The position numbers and the translations under genes are program-made. Shown here one piece after another: positions 35,908-44,777 of a stretch of 64,000 bases of DNA. Every line of letters begins with the position of its first letter. The first letter of the stretch is position 1. The DNA comes from CAVUDO01 sp963740255 (GTDB lineage Bacteria > Actinomycetota > Actinomycetes > Mycobacteriales > Cryptosporangiaceae): positions 1,674,001-1,738,000 of the forward strand of contig CAVUDO010000002.1 in NCBI GenBank assembly GCA_963740255.1, in the 5' to 3' direction. A model generated the notes under the pieces. That model did no database searches. It saw nothing but the letters and a program-made list of their open reading frames with translations, and had not been told where the DNA came from.

Positions 35908-37000
35908 GGCGGTGTCAGCCGGTGGTGGCAATTGAGCTGGTGAGGATGTCGGTGAAGACTTCTGCTGGGGTTCGGTAGCCGAGGATACGCCGTGGTCGGT
36001 TGTTGAGTTCGGCGGCGACGAGGTCGAGGTAGGTCTGGTCGTCGGTGATGGCGGTGCCCTTGGGGAAGTACTCGCGTAGCAGCCCGTTGGTGTTTTCGTT
36101 CGTGCCGCGTTCCCACGGTGAGTGCGGATGCGCGAAGTACACGTCCACATTAGAGGCGAGGGTGAACGCGGCGTGGCCGGCCATCTCGCTGCCCTGGTCC
36201 CAGGTCAGGGTCTTGACCAACGCGGCGGGCATCCCGGCCACCGAAGCCAGGAGCGCGTTGCAGGTGGTGGCCGCGTCGCGGCGCCCGGCCGGCAGCGCCA
36301 CCGTCACGGTGTAGCGGCTGGTTCGCTCGACCAGGGTCGCCATCGCCGAACGCCCGGCTTTACCGATCACGAGGTCACCTTCCCAGTGCCCGGGCACGGC
36401 CCGGTCGCTGGCCTCGGCCGGACGGGCGTCAATGCTGGTCATACCCACGATCCGCGCCCCTGGGCTGGAGCGGCGGCCACGGGGGCGACGCTTCTGGCGC
36501 CCCGAACGCAGCAAGATGCCTTGCCGGGCGAGTTCGCCCTTGGGCAGCGCATAGATCCAGGTGTAGATCGCCTCGTGCGACACAGTGCCGGCCACCTGCT
36601 CAGCGTGCTCACCGCCGTGCTCGGCGCGCAACCTGCCCGCGGCCTGGTCCGGGGAACACCCGCCGCGCAGCTTGCCGAGCACCTGATCGCGTAGCACCGG
36701 GTCGGCGTCGAGCTTGCGGACCTTCGGCCGGCACCGCGACACCCCCGCTGCCCGCCCGGCTCGCACCGCCCGATACCCCGCGCGCCCGCCGTGACGGGCG
36801 ATATCGCGACACACCACGCTCGGATCCCGGCCGATCCGCCCGGCGATCACCCGCCCCTGGGCGTCCTCAGCGATGCCCCGGGAGATCTCCTCCCGATCAG
36901 CCTCGGACAACATCCTGCGCACACCCACGGCGGACTCCTGTCGGCTCGGTTCACCGACGATCTACACCAACCCCGATTGCTACCACCGGCTGGGACCGAG
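35908..37000 (-). mobile_element. IS30-family element, copy 2
   Basis: Second 1093-bp copy, same orientation as copy 1. Its right side is followed by AGG (37001-37003), matching the triplet left of copy 1. Together the two copies and the IS3 fragment form one composite insertion of 3119 bp in int. Confidence 0.9.
35915..36928 (-). CDS. IS30-family transposase, copy 2
   Basis: The 337-residue translation is identical to the copy 1 transposase, including the DDE residues and N-terminal helix-turn-helix. It is an intact gene. Identical copies 2026 bp apart imply a recent duplication, or exchange between them. Confidence 0.95.
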   Translation of the reverse strand: MGVRRMLSEADREEISRGIAEDAQGRVIAGRIGRDPSVVCRDIARHGGRAGYRAVRAGRAAGVSRCRPKVRKLDADPVLRDQVLGKLRGGCSPDQAAGRLRAEHGGEHAEQVAGTVSHEAIYTWIYALPKGELARQGILLRSGRQKRRPRGRRSSPGARIVGMTSIDARPAEASDRAVPGHWEGDLVIGKAGRSAMATLVERTSRYTVTVALPAGRRDAATTCNALLASVAGMPAALVKTLTWDQGSEMAGHAAFTLASNVDVYFAHPHSPWERGTNENTNGLLREYFPKGTAITDDQTYLDLVAAELNNRPRRILGYRTPAEVFTDILTSSIATTG

Positions 37001-38052
37001 AGGCCCTGTCTCGACAACAGTTCCGAAGCTCGCCGAATACCTGGCTGGCTGGCTTAGCGAGGTCGTTAGGCCCAACTTGGCACCTGCAACCTCCGAGAAT
37101 TACGACATGTTCGTGCGTCGGTACATCGTGCCCGGTCTCGGCAGTAAGCGTCTGGACAAGCTCACTTCCCGCGACGTACGAACGTGGCTGAACCAACTTC
37201 GTGACACCTGCCAGTGCTGCGCTCAAGGTAAGGACACTGCACGAGAGGAGGGCAAACGGAAGTGCTGTGCCGTCGGGGAGTGCTGTCGGCAAGTCGCCTC
37301 AGACCGAACCATCCGCGACGCCTGGACGACACTCCGCGGAGCACTGAGTAACGCGGTCCGAGAGGAACTGATTGCCCGAAATGCAGCCTCGCTGATACGG
37401 GTCGCCAAGCCACGCACTCGGAAGCCTAAGCCGTGGTCGGTGGAGGAGGCCCGGCAATTCCTCGAATCGGCCCGTACTGACCAAGACCCGCTGTACGCGG
37501 CGTACGTACTCATTCTGACGCTCGGGCTTCGCCGAGGTGAGGTGCTTGGCCTCCGATGGGAGGAAGTCAACCTCGACGCCTCGGAGTTGACGGTGAGTTG
37601 GCAGCTTCAACGTATCGGGGGCAAGCTCCTTCACCGCGAGACGAAGACAGAGGCGTCCGACGCGGTGCTCCCGCTACCTGATATCTGCCTCACGGCTCTG
37701 CGGGACCGAGCCAGGCGACAGGATGTCTGGAAAGACGCTGCACGGGATGTCTGGGCGGACCTGGACATGGTGTTCACCACCAGATCGGGATACCCGGTCG
37801 AGCCGCGCAATTTCCACCGCGACTTCAAGTCCCGCTGCCGGAAATCGGGCGTTCGACCGCTCGCAGTACATTCGACCCGACGCACGTGCGCCTCGCTGCT
37901 CGTGGCGCTCGATGTGCACCCGCGGGTAGCTATGCAGATTCTTCGGCACAGTCAGATCGCAGTAACGATGAACGTATACAGCGAGGTCTCTTCCAAGGCC
38001 ACCCGCGCCGCGTTGAAGCGCCTCGGCCGGAAGCTCGACGGATGACGACTAC

Positions 38053-38073
38053 TGCTGTACTTCGCTGCTGTAC
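38053..38073 (+). promoter_or_regulatory. Putative integrase arm-type site, right
   Basis: Exact repeat of 25606-25626: two TGCTGTAC octamers separated by TTCGC. It lies 49 bp inside attR, directly after the int stop. Confidence 0.55.
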
Positions 38074-38083
38074 GGACGCGAAA

Positions 38084-38114
38084 GAGGCCACCTCCGACCG
38101 GGAAAGGTGGCCTC
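38084..38114 (-). terminator. Intrinsic terminator of tRNA-Ala supplied by the AICE
   Basis: GAGGCCACCT pairs perfectly with AGGTGGCCTC; TTTCGCG follows on the minus strand. The sequence differs from the original terminator at 25431-25461 but keeps the same layout and distance to the tRNA. Confidence 0.75.
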
Positions 38115-38121
38115 TGACCTG

Positions 38122-38198
<77 letters not shown>

Positions 38199-38271
38199 AA
38201 GGACGGAACCAGCCTAGCAGGCAGCCGGGACCGGATTGAGCCTCCGGTGCCCGGCCACCCGCCGGCCTCGC

Positions 38272-39261
38272 TCAGCCGTTGGCCACCCGTGGCAGGGCGT
38301 CGGCCCCGCTCGGCCGGGGTACGGCGCGACGCTCCGGCGGCACCGGACGCACCACCGGCCGGACGATCCACGCCTGGTCGTCGGCCCGCGCCACCTCGCG
38401 TCCAGCCGCCGCCAGCACCCGCACCACGTCGCGGTGGGGACGCCGCCGTTCCAGCCGGGGCAGCGCCAGCCAGGCCGCGGTCTCCCGCACCGCCCGACCG
38501 CCGAGCCAGCTCTGCAGCCCCGGCCCGGCCGGGGCCTGCTCCAGCGCCCGGCGGACGAACGCCTCGGCACGGTGCCGGCGGGCCCGGTCGGCAGCCCGCT
38601 CGGCCTCCCGCTCCGCAACCCGCCGGCGTTCCAGCTCCACGGCGTCGAGTCGGGCCCGCTCGGCAACCTGCCGCCGCTGAGAACGCGCGGTGGCCACCCG
38701 CAGCCGGACGAGGTACCCGGCCGCCAGCGTCGCCGACGCCACCGCACCGACCCAGAACGCCGGGCCCATCAGCAGCGCACCGGCCACCTGACCCGCCACC
38801 AGCAACACCAGGACGCACAGAAGAAGCCGCCGGCGCCTACGCAGCGCACGGCGGGCAGGGGTCACACGACCCCCGGGAGGACCGGCCCGCGCCCGCAGTG
38901 GCACCGCGCTGACCGGAGCGTTCCCCGCGGCACCCACGGCCACCCGGCTGACCCGGACCCGGGTCGCGTCACGGTCGGCGAGCGCCTCCCGCACCAGCGC
39001 GGCCCGCGCCGCGGCCTGGGCGCTCACCCCGGCGTCGACGGCCACGGTCGTCCGCACGGCACCGGTCACGGCCGACGGCAGCTGCCGCGGTGCGGCACCG
39101 GGCACGGTGCGCTGCCTGCGACGCCGGCGCAGCACCCGCATCGAGGAGGCGCGCAGTTCGACCTGGCCGCGCACCGCGGCGTCGTACTTGCGCACCAGCG
39201 CCGGCAGCAGGGCCAGCACCCCGGAGCCGACCATGATCGCGAGGAGCACAGACGATGGCAT
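38272..39261 (-). CDS. glpR: GlpR/SepX-like divisome membrane protein
   Basis: A 329-residue protein with an N-terminal membrane helix (MPSSVLLAIMVGSGVLALLPAL), an Arg-rich cytoplasmic stretch, a pair of membrane helices near residues 148-190, and a long Arg/Glu/Ala coiled coil (about 190-260). The layout and its place after rimJ, glp and galU match the GlpR family (Rv0996; SepX in Streptomyces), a membrane receptor for the gephyrin-like Glp that helps organise FtsZ/SepF. GGAGGAG precedes the ATG. Identification rests mainly on synteny and topology. Confidence 0.75.
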   Translation of the reverse strand: MPSSVLLAIMVGSGVLALLPALVRKYDAAVRGQVELRASSMRVLRRRRRQRTVPGAAPRQLPSAVTGAVRTTVAVDAGVSAQAAARAALVREALADRDATRVRVSRVAVGAAGNAPVSAVPLRARAGPPGGRVTPARRALRRRRRLLLCVLVLLVAGQVAGALLMGPAFWVGAVASATLAAGYLVRLRVATARSQRRQVAERARLDAVELERRRVAEREAERAADRARRHRAEAFVRRALEQAPAGPGLQSWLGGRAVRETAAWLALPRLERRRPHRDVVRVLAAAGREVARADDQAWIVRPVVRPVPPERRAVPRPSGADALPRVANG

Positions 39262-39424
39262 GAGCTCCTCCTTCCCCGGCCGGGCCGACGATCATGCGGG
39301 CGACATCACCCTTGCAGGTTACGAGCAGTAGTCCACGGGATTGGCGAGGCAAAGCGGTGTGTCGACACGCCGACACTGTGACAAAGAGCCATCCGGCGGC
39401 CGAACGAGCGTGTATCTGCGCACG

Positions 39425-40036
39425 TCAGGGCTGGTTGGCACGCCAGCGGGCCAGCAGTCCGCCCGGGGCGACGTCCTCGACCGTCAGCGCGTAGCCGACG
39501 TGGTCGCGCCAGGCGCCTTCGATGTGGAGGTACCGCGGGTGGAATCCCTCCTGCCGGAAGCCGAGCTTCTCGACCACCCGCCGGCTCGGGGCGTTCTCCG
39601 GGCGGATGTTCACCTCGATGCGGTGCAGGCCGCACGAGGCGAACCCGAAGTCCACGGCCATCGCCAGCGCGGTGGGCATGATGCCGCGCCCGGCCAGCCG
39701 CCCGTCCACCCAGTACCCGGCGTAGGCCGAGCAGAACGCACCCCGCACCACACTGCCGAAGGTGAGCTGCCCCGCGAGGCGGCCCTGGTAGGTGATGACG
39801 AACGGGACGAGCTGGTCGGTGCGCACGCCGCGCCGCAGTGCGCGGTAGATGTCGTAGTAGTCGCTCGGCCGGTGCCGGTCGGCCCACGCCCGCAGCGAGG
39901 TCGGTTCCCAGCGGGCCAGCCACTCCTCGTTCGCCAGCCGGGCCTCCGACCACAAGCGGGCGTCACGGAGCCGGTGCGGGCGCAGACCCACCGACCCTTC
40001 GGCCAGCGTCGCGGGCCATCCGGGGAGCTTCCCCAC
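39425..40036 (-). CDS. rimJ: GNAT acetyltransferase, RimJ/RimL type
   Basis: A 203-residue N-acetyltransferase probably acting on a protein N-terminus or small amine. It has the acetyl-CoA-binding strand region GYWVDGRLAGRGIMPTALAMAVDFGF and the RimJ-like HRIEVNIRPENAPSRRVVEKLGF segment. GTG start. It lies 20 bp downstream of glp/moeA, as Rv0995 does in mycobacteria. The true substrate is not known. Confidence 0.88.
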   Translation of the reverse strand: MGKLPGWPATLAEGSVGLRPHRLRDARLWSEARLANEEWLARWEPTSLRAWADRHRPSDYYDIYRALRRGVRTDQLVPFVITYQGRLAGQLTFGSVVRGAFCSAYAGYWVDGRLAGRGIMPTALAMAVDFGFASCGLHRIEVNIRPENAPSRRVVEKLGFRQEGFHPRYLHIEGAWRDHVGYALTVEDVAPGGLLARWRANQP

Positions 40037-40056
40037 CCAACCCCCTCCGGGCGCGC

Positions 40057-41283
40057 CTAGCGGCTGCGGTCGAACAGCAGAACGTCGACCGTACTGCCCG
40101 CGCGGAGTTCCGCCACCCGTTCTCCCAGAACCAGCAGGGCATTGGCCCGCGCATAGCCGGCCAGGAAGCTGTCGCCCCCGGCCAGCGGCGCCACCGTGTA
40201 GCCGCCGCCGCGACGTTCGGTCACGTACGCCGGCCGGAACTCGCGGACGCCGTGCGGCGAGACGACCGGGTCGTCCAGCCGCGCCTTCACCGACGGGCGG
40301 AACGGGTTCTCCGCCCCCGCGAGCCGCTGCAGCAGCGGACGGACCAGCACCTCGAAGCCGACCAGTGCGCCGACCGGGTCGCCCGGCAGGCAGGCCACCG
40401 GAGTCTTGTCCACACCGGACCGGCCGAATCCGATCACCGCGGCCGGGTGCAACGCGGGCGTCACGAACTCCACCGCGCCGAGCTGGCCGAACAGCCGCCG
40501 GGTCACGTCCCCCGGCCCGCCCCCGGTGCCGCCGGTGACCACGATCAGGTCGGTACGCGAGGCCTGGTCTTCCACCATGTTCCGCAGCGCCTCGTCGTCG
40601 TCGGCCACGACACCGAGCCGGCTCGCCTTCGCGCCGGCGTCCCGGGCGGCCGCGGTGAGCAGGTAGGAGTTCACGTCGACGACCCGGCCGGGCGCGCTCG
40701 GCTGTCCGGCCGCGACCAGCTCGTCCCCGGTGGCCACCATGACGACCCGCGGCTGGGGCAGCACCGAGACGGTGCCGACGCCGGCGGCGGCCAACAGCCC
40801 GACCAGCCCCGGGCCGACCTCGGTGCCCGCGTGGGCCAGGACCGCCCCGGCGCCCACGGTCTCACCGACGCGGCGCACGCCGTGGTCGGGCGACGGCGCG
40901 ACGCTGACGAGCACCGACGCCCGCCCCCCGTCGGTCCAGTCGGTCGGAACCACGGCGTCCGCCCCGCTGGGCATCGGGGCGCCGGCCGCGATCGCGTAGC
41001 AGCTGCCGGGGGAAAGCCGGGCGACCTGCCAGGACGCGGCCCGCAGGTCGCCGACCACCGCGAGCTTCGCTGGCGCCGCCGGGCGGGCGTCGGCCAGGTC
41101 GACCGTGCGCACGGCGTACCCGTCGATCGCGGCGGCGTCGAAGGCCGGCAGCGGCCCCGGCGCGGTCACGTCCTCGGCGAGCACCTGGCCGTGGGCGTCC
41201 AGCAACACCATCGAGAGCGGGCGCAGCGGCGAGACCCCGGTGAGGACACCCGTCAGGTACTCCGCCAGGCCCGCTCGGGCCAT
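40057..41283 (-). CDS. moeA: Gephyrin-like molybdotransferase Glp / MoeA
   Basis: A 408-residue MoeA/gephyrin-family protein, which inserts molybdenum into adenylylated molybdopterin; the actinobacterial paralogue Glp also binds the SepF/FtsZ divisome. Domains are the N-terminal MoeA-N region (LAEDVTAPGPLPAFDAAAIDG), the MPT-binding domain with VVTGGTGGGPGDVT, and a C-terminal beta domain. The ATG overlaps the galU TGA by one base (TGATG). The galU-glp-rimJ-glpR order supports the Glp assignment. Confidence 0.9.
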   Translation of the reverse strand: MARAGLAEYLTGVLTGVSPLRPLSMVLLDAHGQVLAEDVTAPGPLPAFDAAAIDGYAVRTVDLADARPAAPAKLAVVGDLRAASWQVARLSPGSCYAIAAGAPMPSGADAVVPTDWTDGGRASVLVSVAPSPDHGVRRVGETVGAGAVLAHAGTEVGPGLVGLLAAAGVGTVSVLPQPRVVMVATGDELVAAGQPSAPGRVVDVNSYLLTAAARDAGAKASRLGVVADDDEALRNMVEDQASRTDLIVVTGGTGGGPGDVTRRLFGQLGAVEFVTPALHPAAVIGFGRSGVDKTPVACLPGDPVGALVGFEVLVRPLLQRLAGAENPFRPSVKARLDDPVVSPHGVREFRPAYVTERRGGGYTVAPLAGGDSFLAGYARANALLVLGERVAELRAGSTVDVLLFDRSR

Positions 41284-42239
41284 CAGGCCGACCCCCCGGA
41301 CAGCTCGGTCCGGACGAACTTCACCAGCCACTCGCGGAACGCAGGGCCGAGGTCGTCGCGCGCGCAGGCCAGCTGCACGACGGCCTTGAGGTAGTCGCTC
41401 CGGTCGCCCGTGTCGTACCGGCGCCCGCGGAACACGACGCCGTGAACCGGCATCCCGTCGGCGGCCAGCATCGTCAACGCGTCGGTCAGCTGGATCTCGC
41501 CACCGGCCCCGGGCTTGGTCTCCCGGATCGCGTCGAAGACCTCCGGCGGCAGCACGTACCGGCCGATGATCGCCAGGTTGCTGGGCGCGTCCTCCGCCGC
41601 CGGCTTCTCGACCATGTCGGTGATCCGGACGACCTGGCCGGCGGCGCCCTCGACGGCGGGCACGGACGGATCGAGCCGTACGCACCCGTACCGCTCGATG
41701 TGGTGGCGTGGCACCGCGAGCAGCCCCAGCACGATGCCGCCGTGCTCGGCGTGGACGGCCATCATGGACGGGAGCAGTGGGTCGCGCTCGTCGACCAGGT
41801 CGTCGGCGAGCATCACGGCGAACGACTCGTCGCCCACGTGCGCCGACGCGCAGAGCACCGCGTGGCCGAGGCCCTTGGGCTCGGGCTGGCGCGACGTGTG
41901 GATCGCCGCGAGGTCGGACTGGCGCCGGATCGCCTCCAGCCGACGGAAGTCGCCCTTGGCCTCCAGCAGCGCCTCCAGGTCGGGACGCCGGTCGAAGTGG
42001 TCGACCATCGCGCTCTTGCCGCGACCGGTGACGAGCAGCACGTCGGTGATCCCCGCGGCGGCGGCCTCCTCGACGATGTACTCCAGCGCCGGTTTGTCGA
42101 CCACGGGCAGCAGTTCCTTGGGCACGGCCTTGGTGGCCGGCAGGAACCGGGTGCCCAACCCGGCGGCGGGGATCACCGCCTTGGTCGTCGGCTTGCGCGC
42201 CGGCCCGGGCGAGGAGAACCGAGGCGAGATGTCCGTCAT
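41283..42239 (-). CDS. galU: UTP--glucose-1-phosphate uridylyltransferase
   Basis: A 318-residue nucleotidyltransferase making UDP-glucose for glycans and trehalose. Motifs are AVIPAAGLGTRFLPATKAVPKELL, the YIVEEAAAAGITDVLLVTGRGKSA region, VMLADDLVDE and the late KPGAGGEIQLTDAL. Length and motifs are normal. It is translationally coupled to glp/moeA. Confidence 0.96.
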   Translation of the reverse strand: MTDISPRFSSPGPARKPTTKAVIPAAGLGTRFLPATKAVPKELLPVVDKPALEYIVEEAAAAGITDVLLVTGRGKSAMVDHFDRRPDLEALLEAKGDFRRLEAIRRQSDLAAIHTSRQPEPKGLGHAVLCASAHVGDESFAVMLADDLVDERDPLLPSMMAVHAEHGGIVLGLLAVPRHHIERYGCVRLDPSVPAVEGAAGQVVRITDMVEKPAAEDAPSNLAIIGRYVLPPEVFDAIRETKPGAGGEIQLTDALTMLAADGMPVHGVVFRGRRYDTGDRSDYLKAVVQLACARDDLGPAFREWLVKFVRTELSGGSA

Positions 42240-42248
42240 CCGCCGAGA

Positions 42249-43976
42249 CTATCCGGAACCGCCGACGGGACCGCGCACCTTCACCCGCCGTACGCCTGCC
42301 GGCACGCCGGCGTCCATGCCACCCGGCGACGGCCCGACGACCTCGGTGTCCGCCGGCCGTGGCCCGACGACCTCGGTGTCCGCCGGCCGCGGGACGGTCG
42401 GGTGGTCGGGGCCGGTCCGCTGGGCGCCTTCGTGCAGCAGCACGTTCTCCACCGCGACCGCGGCCTGGCCGGTGAACGAGCGCAGCGTCACCAGGTCGCC
42501 GTCGTCGAACTCGTCGGCACCGAGCCGGTCGTAGAGCGCGAGCACGCCCAGCAGCGGGCCGGGCGCCTCCCCCGCGCCGTGCCCTGCCGACCGGCCTGCG
42601 GTCGCCCGCACGGGTCGGCGGGCACCGAAGAACGGGACGGCGAGGTAGGTGCGGCACTCCGGCTCGTTCGTGACGAGCAGCGCGTCGCCCGGGCGCACCA
42701 CGCCGAGGCGGGCCTCCCCGCTGGCCGCCACGCGCCCCAGGAGCCCGTCGCCCACGGCGACCCGCAGCGCGGTGACGTCGACACCCCGGCTGGCCATGCC
42801 GTGCCCGCGCTGCCCGGCCAGCACGCCCTCGCCGCCGTCCGGGCCGGACTCGACCAGCAGCACCACCCCCGCCTCGGCGCCGGTGGAGACCACCACGCTC
42901 TCCAGCGTCACCTCGAGGATGCGGTGGAGGTCGTGGGTGCCGGACAAGGTGTCGCCGAGCGTGGCCAGGGTGCCGCGCAACTGGTCGCGGCTGGCGGTGA
43001 GCGCGGCGACGTAGGCCTGCATCTCCCGGGTCATCCGGTTGAACGTGGCCGCCAGCCGGCCGACCTCGGCGTGGTCGCGCACCGGCACCCGGGCACCGAA
43101 CTCACCGCGGGCGACCATCTCGGCCGCGCGGACCACCTCGTCCAGCGGCCGGGTGAGGCTCCTGGCGAGGTATCCCGCGGCGAGGACCGCGACCACGGTG
43201 ACCAGCACGACGAGCACCGCCAGCGCGGCGTAGAGCCCGCCGAGGTCCGCCGCCGGGGTGCTCACCACGAACCGGAACGGCTGCCCACCGGACGGGCCGA
43301 GTCCCCGCACCCGCAGCGCCCCGCCCGCGGTGGCCACCTCGACCGGCGCCGCTCCCGTTCGGGCCACCGCACCCGCCGCGGCGCGGGCGTGCGCCGGCGC
43401 GAGGGTGCTCAGCGGTGCGGCCGGTCCGGTGACGAGCGTGACGCCGACCCCGGCAGCCGCGGCGAGGCCGCGGAGCTCGGCGCGGGTGAGCACGAACGCG
43501 GCGAGCACCCGGCCGGCGTACGCGCCGTCCGGCCGGCGCAGCTCCAGGACCGCGGTGACCAGCGGGACACCCTCGGAGGTGACGCCGCCCTGGGAGCGGC
43601 CCGAGCCCGGGGTCGCGGCGCAGTCGCCCCACGGAGCGGCCGCCGAGTGGCCGGGGAGGCGACCCCCGCGCACCACGACCCGCCCGGCGGCGTCCTCCAC
43701 CCGGACGCCGTCGGCCAGCCCGCGGGCCACGACCGTCCGGGCCGCGACGAGCGGGTCGGCGGTCGCGGTGACGGCGACCGCCTCGCTGGCCGCACGGGCC
43801 CGCTGGCAGAGCGCATTGACCGAGGTGGTGAGGGCGGAGGCCGCCGTGCGCAGCCGGTCGCCCTCCCGGTCGCGGGTGATCGAGGTGGCGGCCGCGCCGA
43901 CCGCGACCGCCCCGAGCAGCACCGGCCCGAGGACGACCGCCAGGAACGTGGCCGTGAGCCGGGTCCGCAACGTCAC
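42249..43976 (-). CDS. Membrane sensor with HAMP and GAF domains, no output domain
   Basis: A 575-residue protein. It has an N-terminal membrane helix (about 7-31), an extracytoplasmic sensory region (about 35-255), a second helix (about 262-285), a HAMP linker (LARSLTRPLDEVVRAAEMVARGEFGARV), a short coiled coil, and a GAF domain (about 345-520). No kinase, cyclase or phosphatase domain follows. The C-terminus instead has a duplicated RPADTEVVGP segment and a basic tail. It probably acts through a partner protein. GTG start behind GGAGGAGG; 9 bp upstream of galU. Confidence 0.8.
   Translation of the reverse strand: MTLRTRLTATFLAVVLGPVLLGAVAVGAAATSITRDREGDRLRTAASALTTSVNALCQRARAASEAVAVTATADPLVAARTVVARGLADGVRVEDAAGRVVVRGGRLPGHSAAAPWGDCAATPGSGRSQGGVTSEGVPLVTAVLELRRPDGAYAGRVLAAFVLTRAELRGLAAAAGVGVTLVTGPAAPLSTLAPAHARAAAGAVARTGAAPVEVATAGGALRVRGLGPSGGQPFRFVVSTPAADLGGLYAALAVLVVLVTVVAVLAAGYLARSLTRPLDEVVRAAEMVARGEFGARVPVRDHAEVGRLAATFNRMTREMQAYVAALTASRDQLRGTLATLGDTLSGTHDLHRILEVTLESVVVSTGAEAGVVLLVESGPDGGEGVLAGQRGHGMASRGVDVTALRVAVGDGLLGRVAASGEARLGVVRPGDALLVTNEPECRTYLAVPFFGARRPVRATAGRSAGHGAGEAPGPLLGVLALYDRLGADEFDDGDLVTLRSFTGQAAVAVENVLLHEGAQRTGPDHPTVPRPADTEVVGPRPADTEVVGPSPGGMDAGVPAGVRRVKVRGPVGGSG
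42331..42390. repeat. 30-bp tandem repeat in the GAF-protein tail
   Basis: Two copies of a 30-base unit beginning GGCCCGACGACCTCGGTGTC, differing at one base. It encodes RPADTEVVGP twice in frame on the minus strand. Confidence 0.9.
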
Positions 43977-44101
43977 CGTCGACCTCCTCCTGCTGCTCCT
44001 GCGTGGCCGCCGGTCTGCCGACGAGTCGTACGATCTGGGCCAGCCCCAACCCGCGCATTGGCGGACTGCGACCGTCTTCCCGAGCGGAGGAACAGCGTTA
44101 C

Positions 44102-44680
44102 ATGTCCACTACGGACAGTAAGGTGGCGCTACGTGCCGCGCTGCTGGAACGCAGGCGTGCCCTCACTCCGGACGTACGCGCCGCGGCCGCCGCCCGACTC
44201 CTCGGCCACCTGCTCGCCGGGCTCAACGAGCGGGGTGTGGCATCGGTGGCGGCGTACGTACCCGTCGGTTCCGAGCCGGGCGGACCGGAACTGGCCGACG
44301 CCCTGCGGGCGGCCGGGCTGGCCGTGCTGCTACCGGTGGTGCGGCCCGACCACGACCTGGACTGGGCCCGCCACACGGGTGCGGAAGGGCTCGTCGTCGG
44401 CGCCCGCGGAATGCTGGAGCCGGCCGGCGAACGGCTGGGCATCGGAAGCGTCGCCGACGTCGACGCGGTGGTGGTGCCCGCGCTGGCGGTGGACCGCGCC
44501 GGTGTGCGGTTGGGCCGCGGCGCGGGCTGCTACGACCGGGTGCTGGCCCGGCTACCTGCGGGAACGCCGGTCGTCGCGCTGCTGCACGACGGGGAGGTCT
44601 GTGACCGGCTACCGGCCGAGCCGCACGACAGGTCGGTCGGATCGGTGGTCACCCCGTCGGCTGGTTGGCGGGAGTTGTGA
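44102..44680 (+). CDS. 5-formyltetrahydrofolate cyclo-ligase family protein
   Basis: A 192-residue 5-FTHF cyclo-ligase, which converts 5-formyl-THF to 5,10-methenyl-THF using ATP. Motifs are the N-terminal Lys/Arg region (KVALRAALLERRRALTP), DAVVVPALAVDRAGVRLG and GRGAGCYDRVLARL. The ATG at 44102 follows GGAGGAACAG. It is divergent from the GAF sensor and in the same relation to galU as Rv0992c to Rv0993. Confidence 0.93.
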   Translation: MSTTDSKVALRAALLERRRALTPDVRAAAAARLLGHLLAGLNERGVASVAAYVPVGSEPGGPELADALRAAGLAVLLPVVRPDHDLDWARHTGAEGLVVGARGMLEPAGERLGIGSVADVDAVVVPALAVDRAGVRLGRGAGCYDRVLARLPAGTPVVALLHDGEVCDRLPAEPHDRSVGSVVTPSAGWREL

Positions 44681-44777
44681 ACCGATCGACCCGGCGATGT
44701 GGTGGACTCACCCCCCGACGATGGAGCACAATTGGCACTCGTACCATGCGAGTGCCAGCCACAGAGAGCGGGATGAC

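Larger units (their letters stand above)
33703..38045 (+). pseudogene. int: Tyrosine integrase of the AICE, split by a composite insertion
   Basis: The N-terminal 60 codons (33703-33881) and the remainder (37004-38045) are separated by 3119 inserted bases plus one duplicated AGG. Removing 33882-37003 restores a perfect 407-codon frame, reading AKQ|GPVSTTVPKL across the joint. The C-terminal part keeps the catalytic residues: Arg in LGLRRGEVLGLRW, Lys in KTEASD, HSTRR, LRHSQ and the Tyr in MNVYSEV. It lies 79 bp from attR in tRNA-Ala. As it stands the enzyme is dead, so the AICE cannot excise unaided. Confidence 0.93.
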
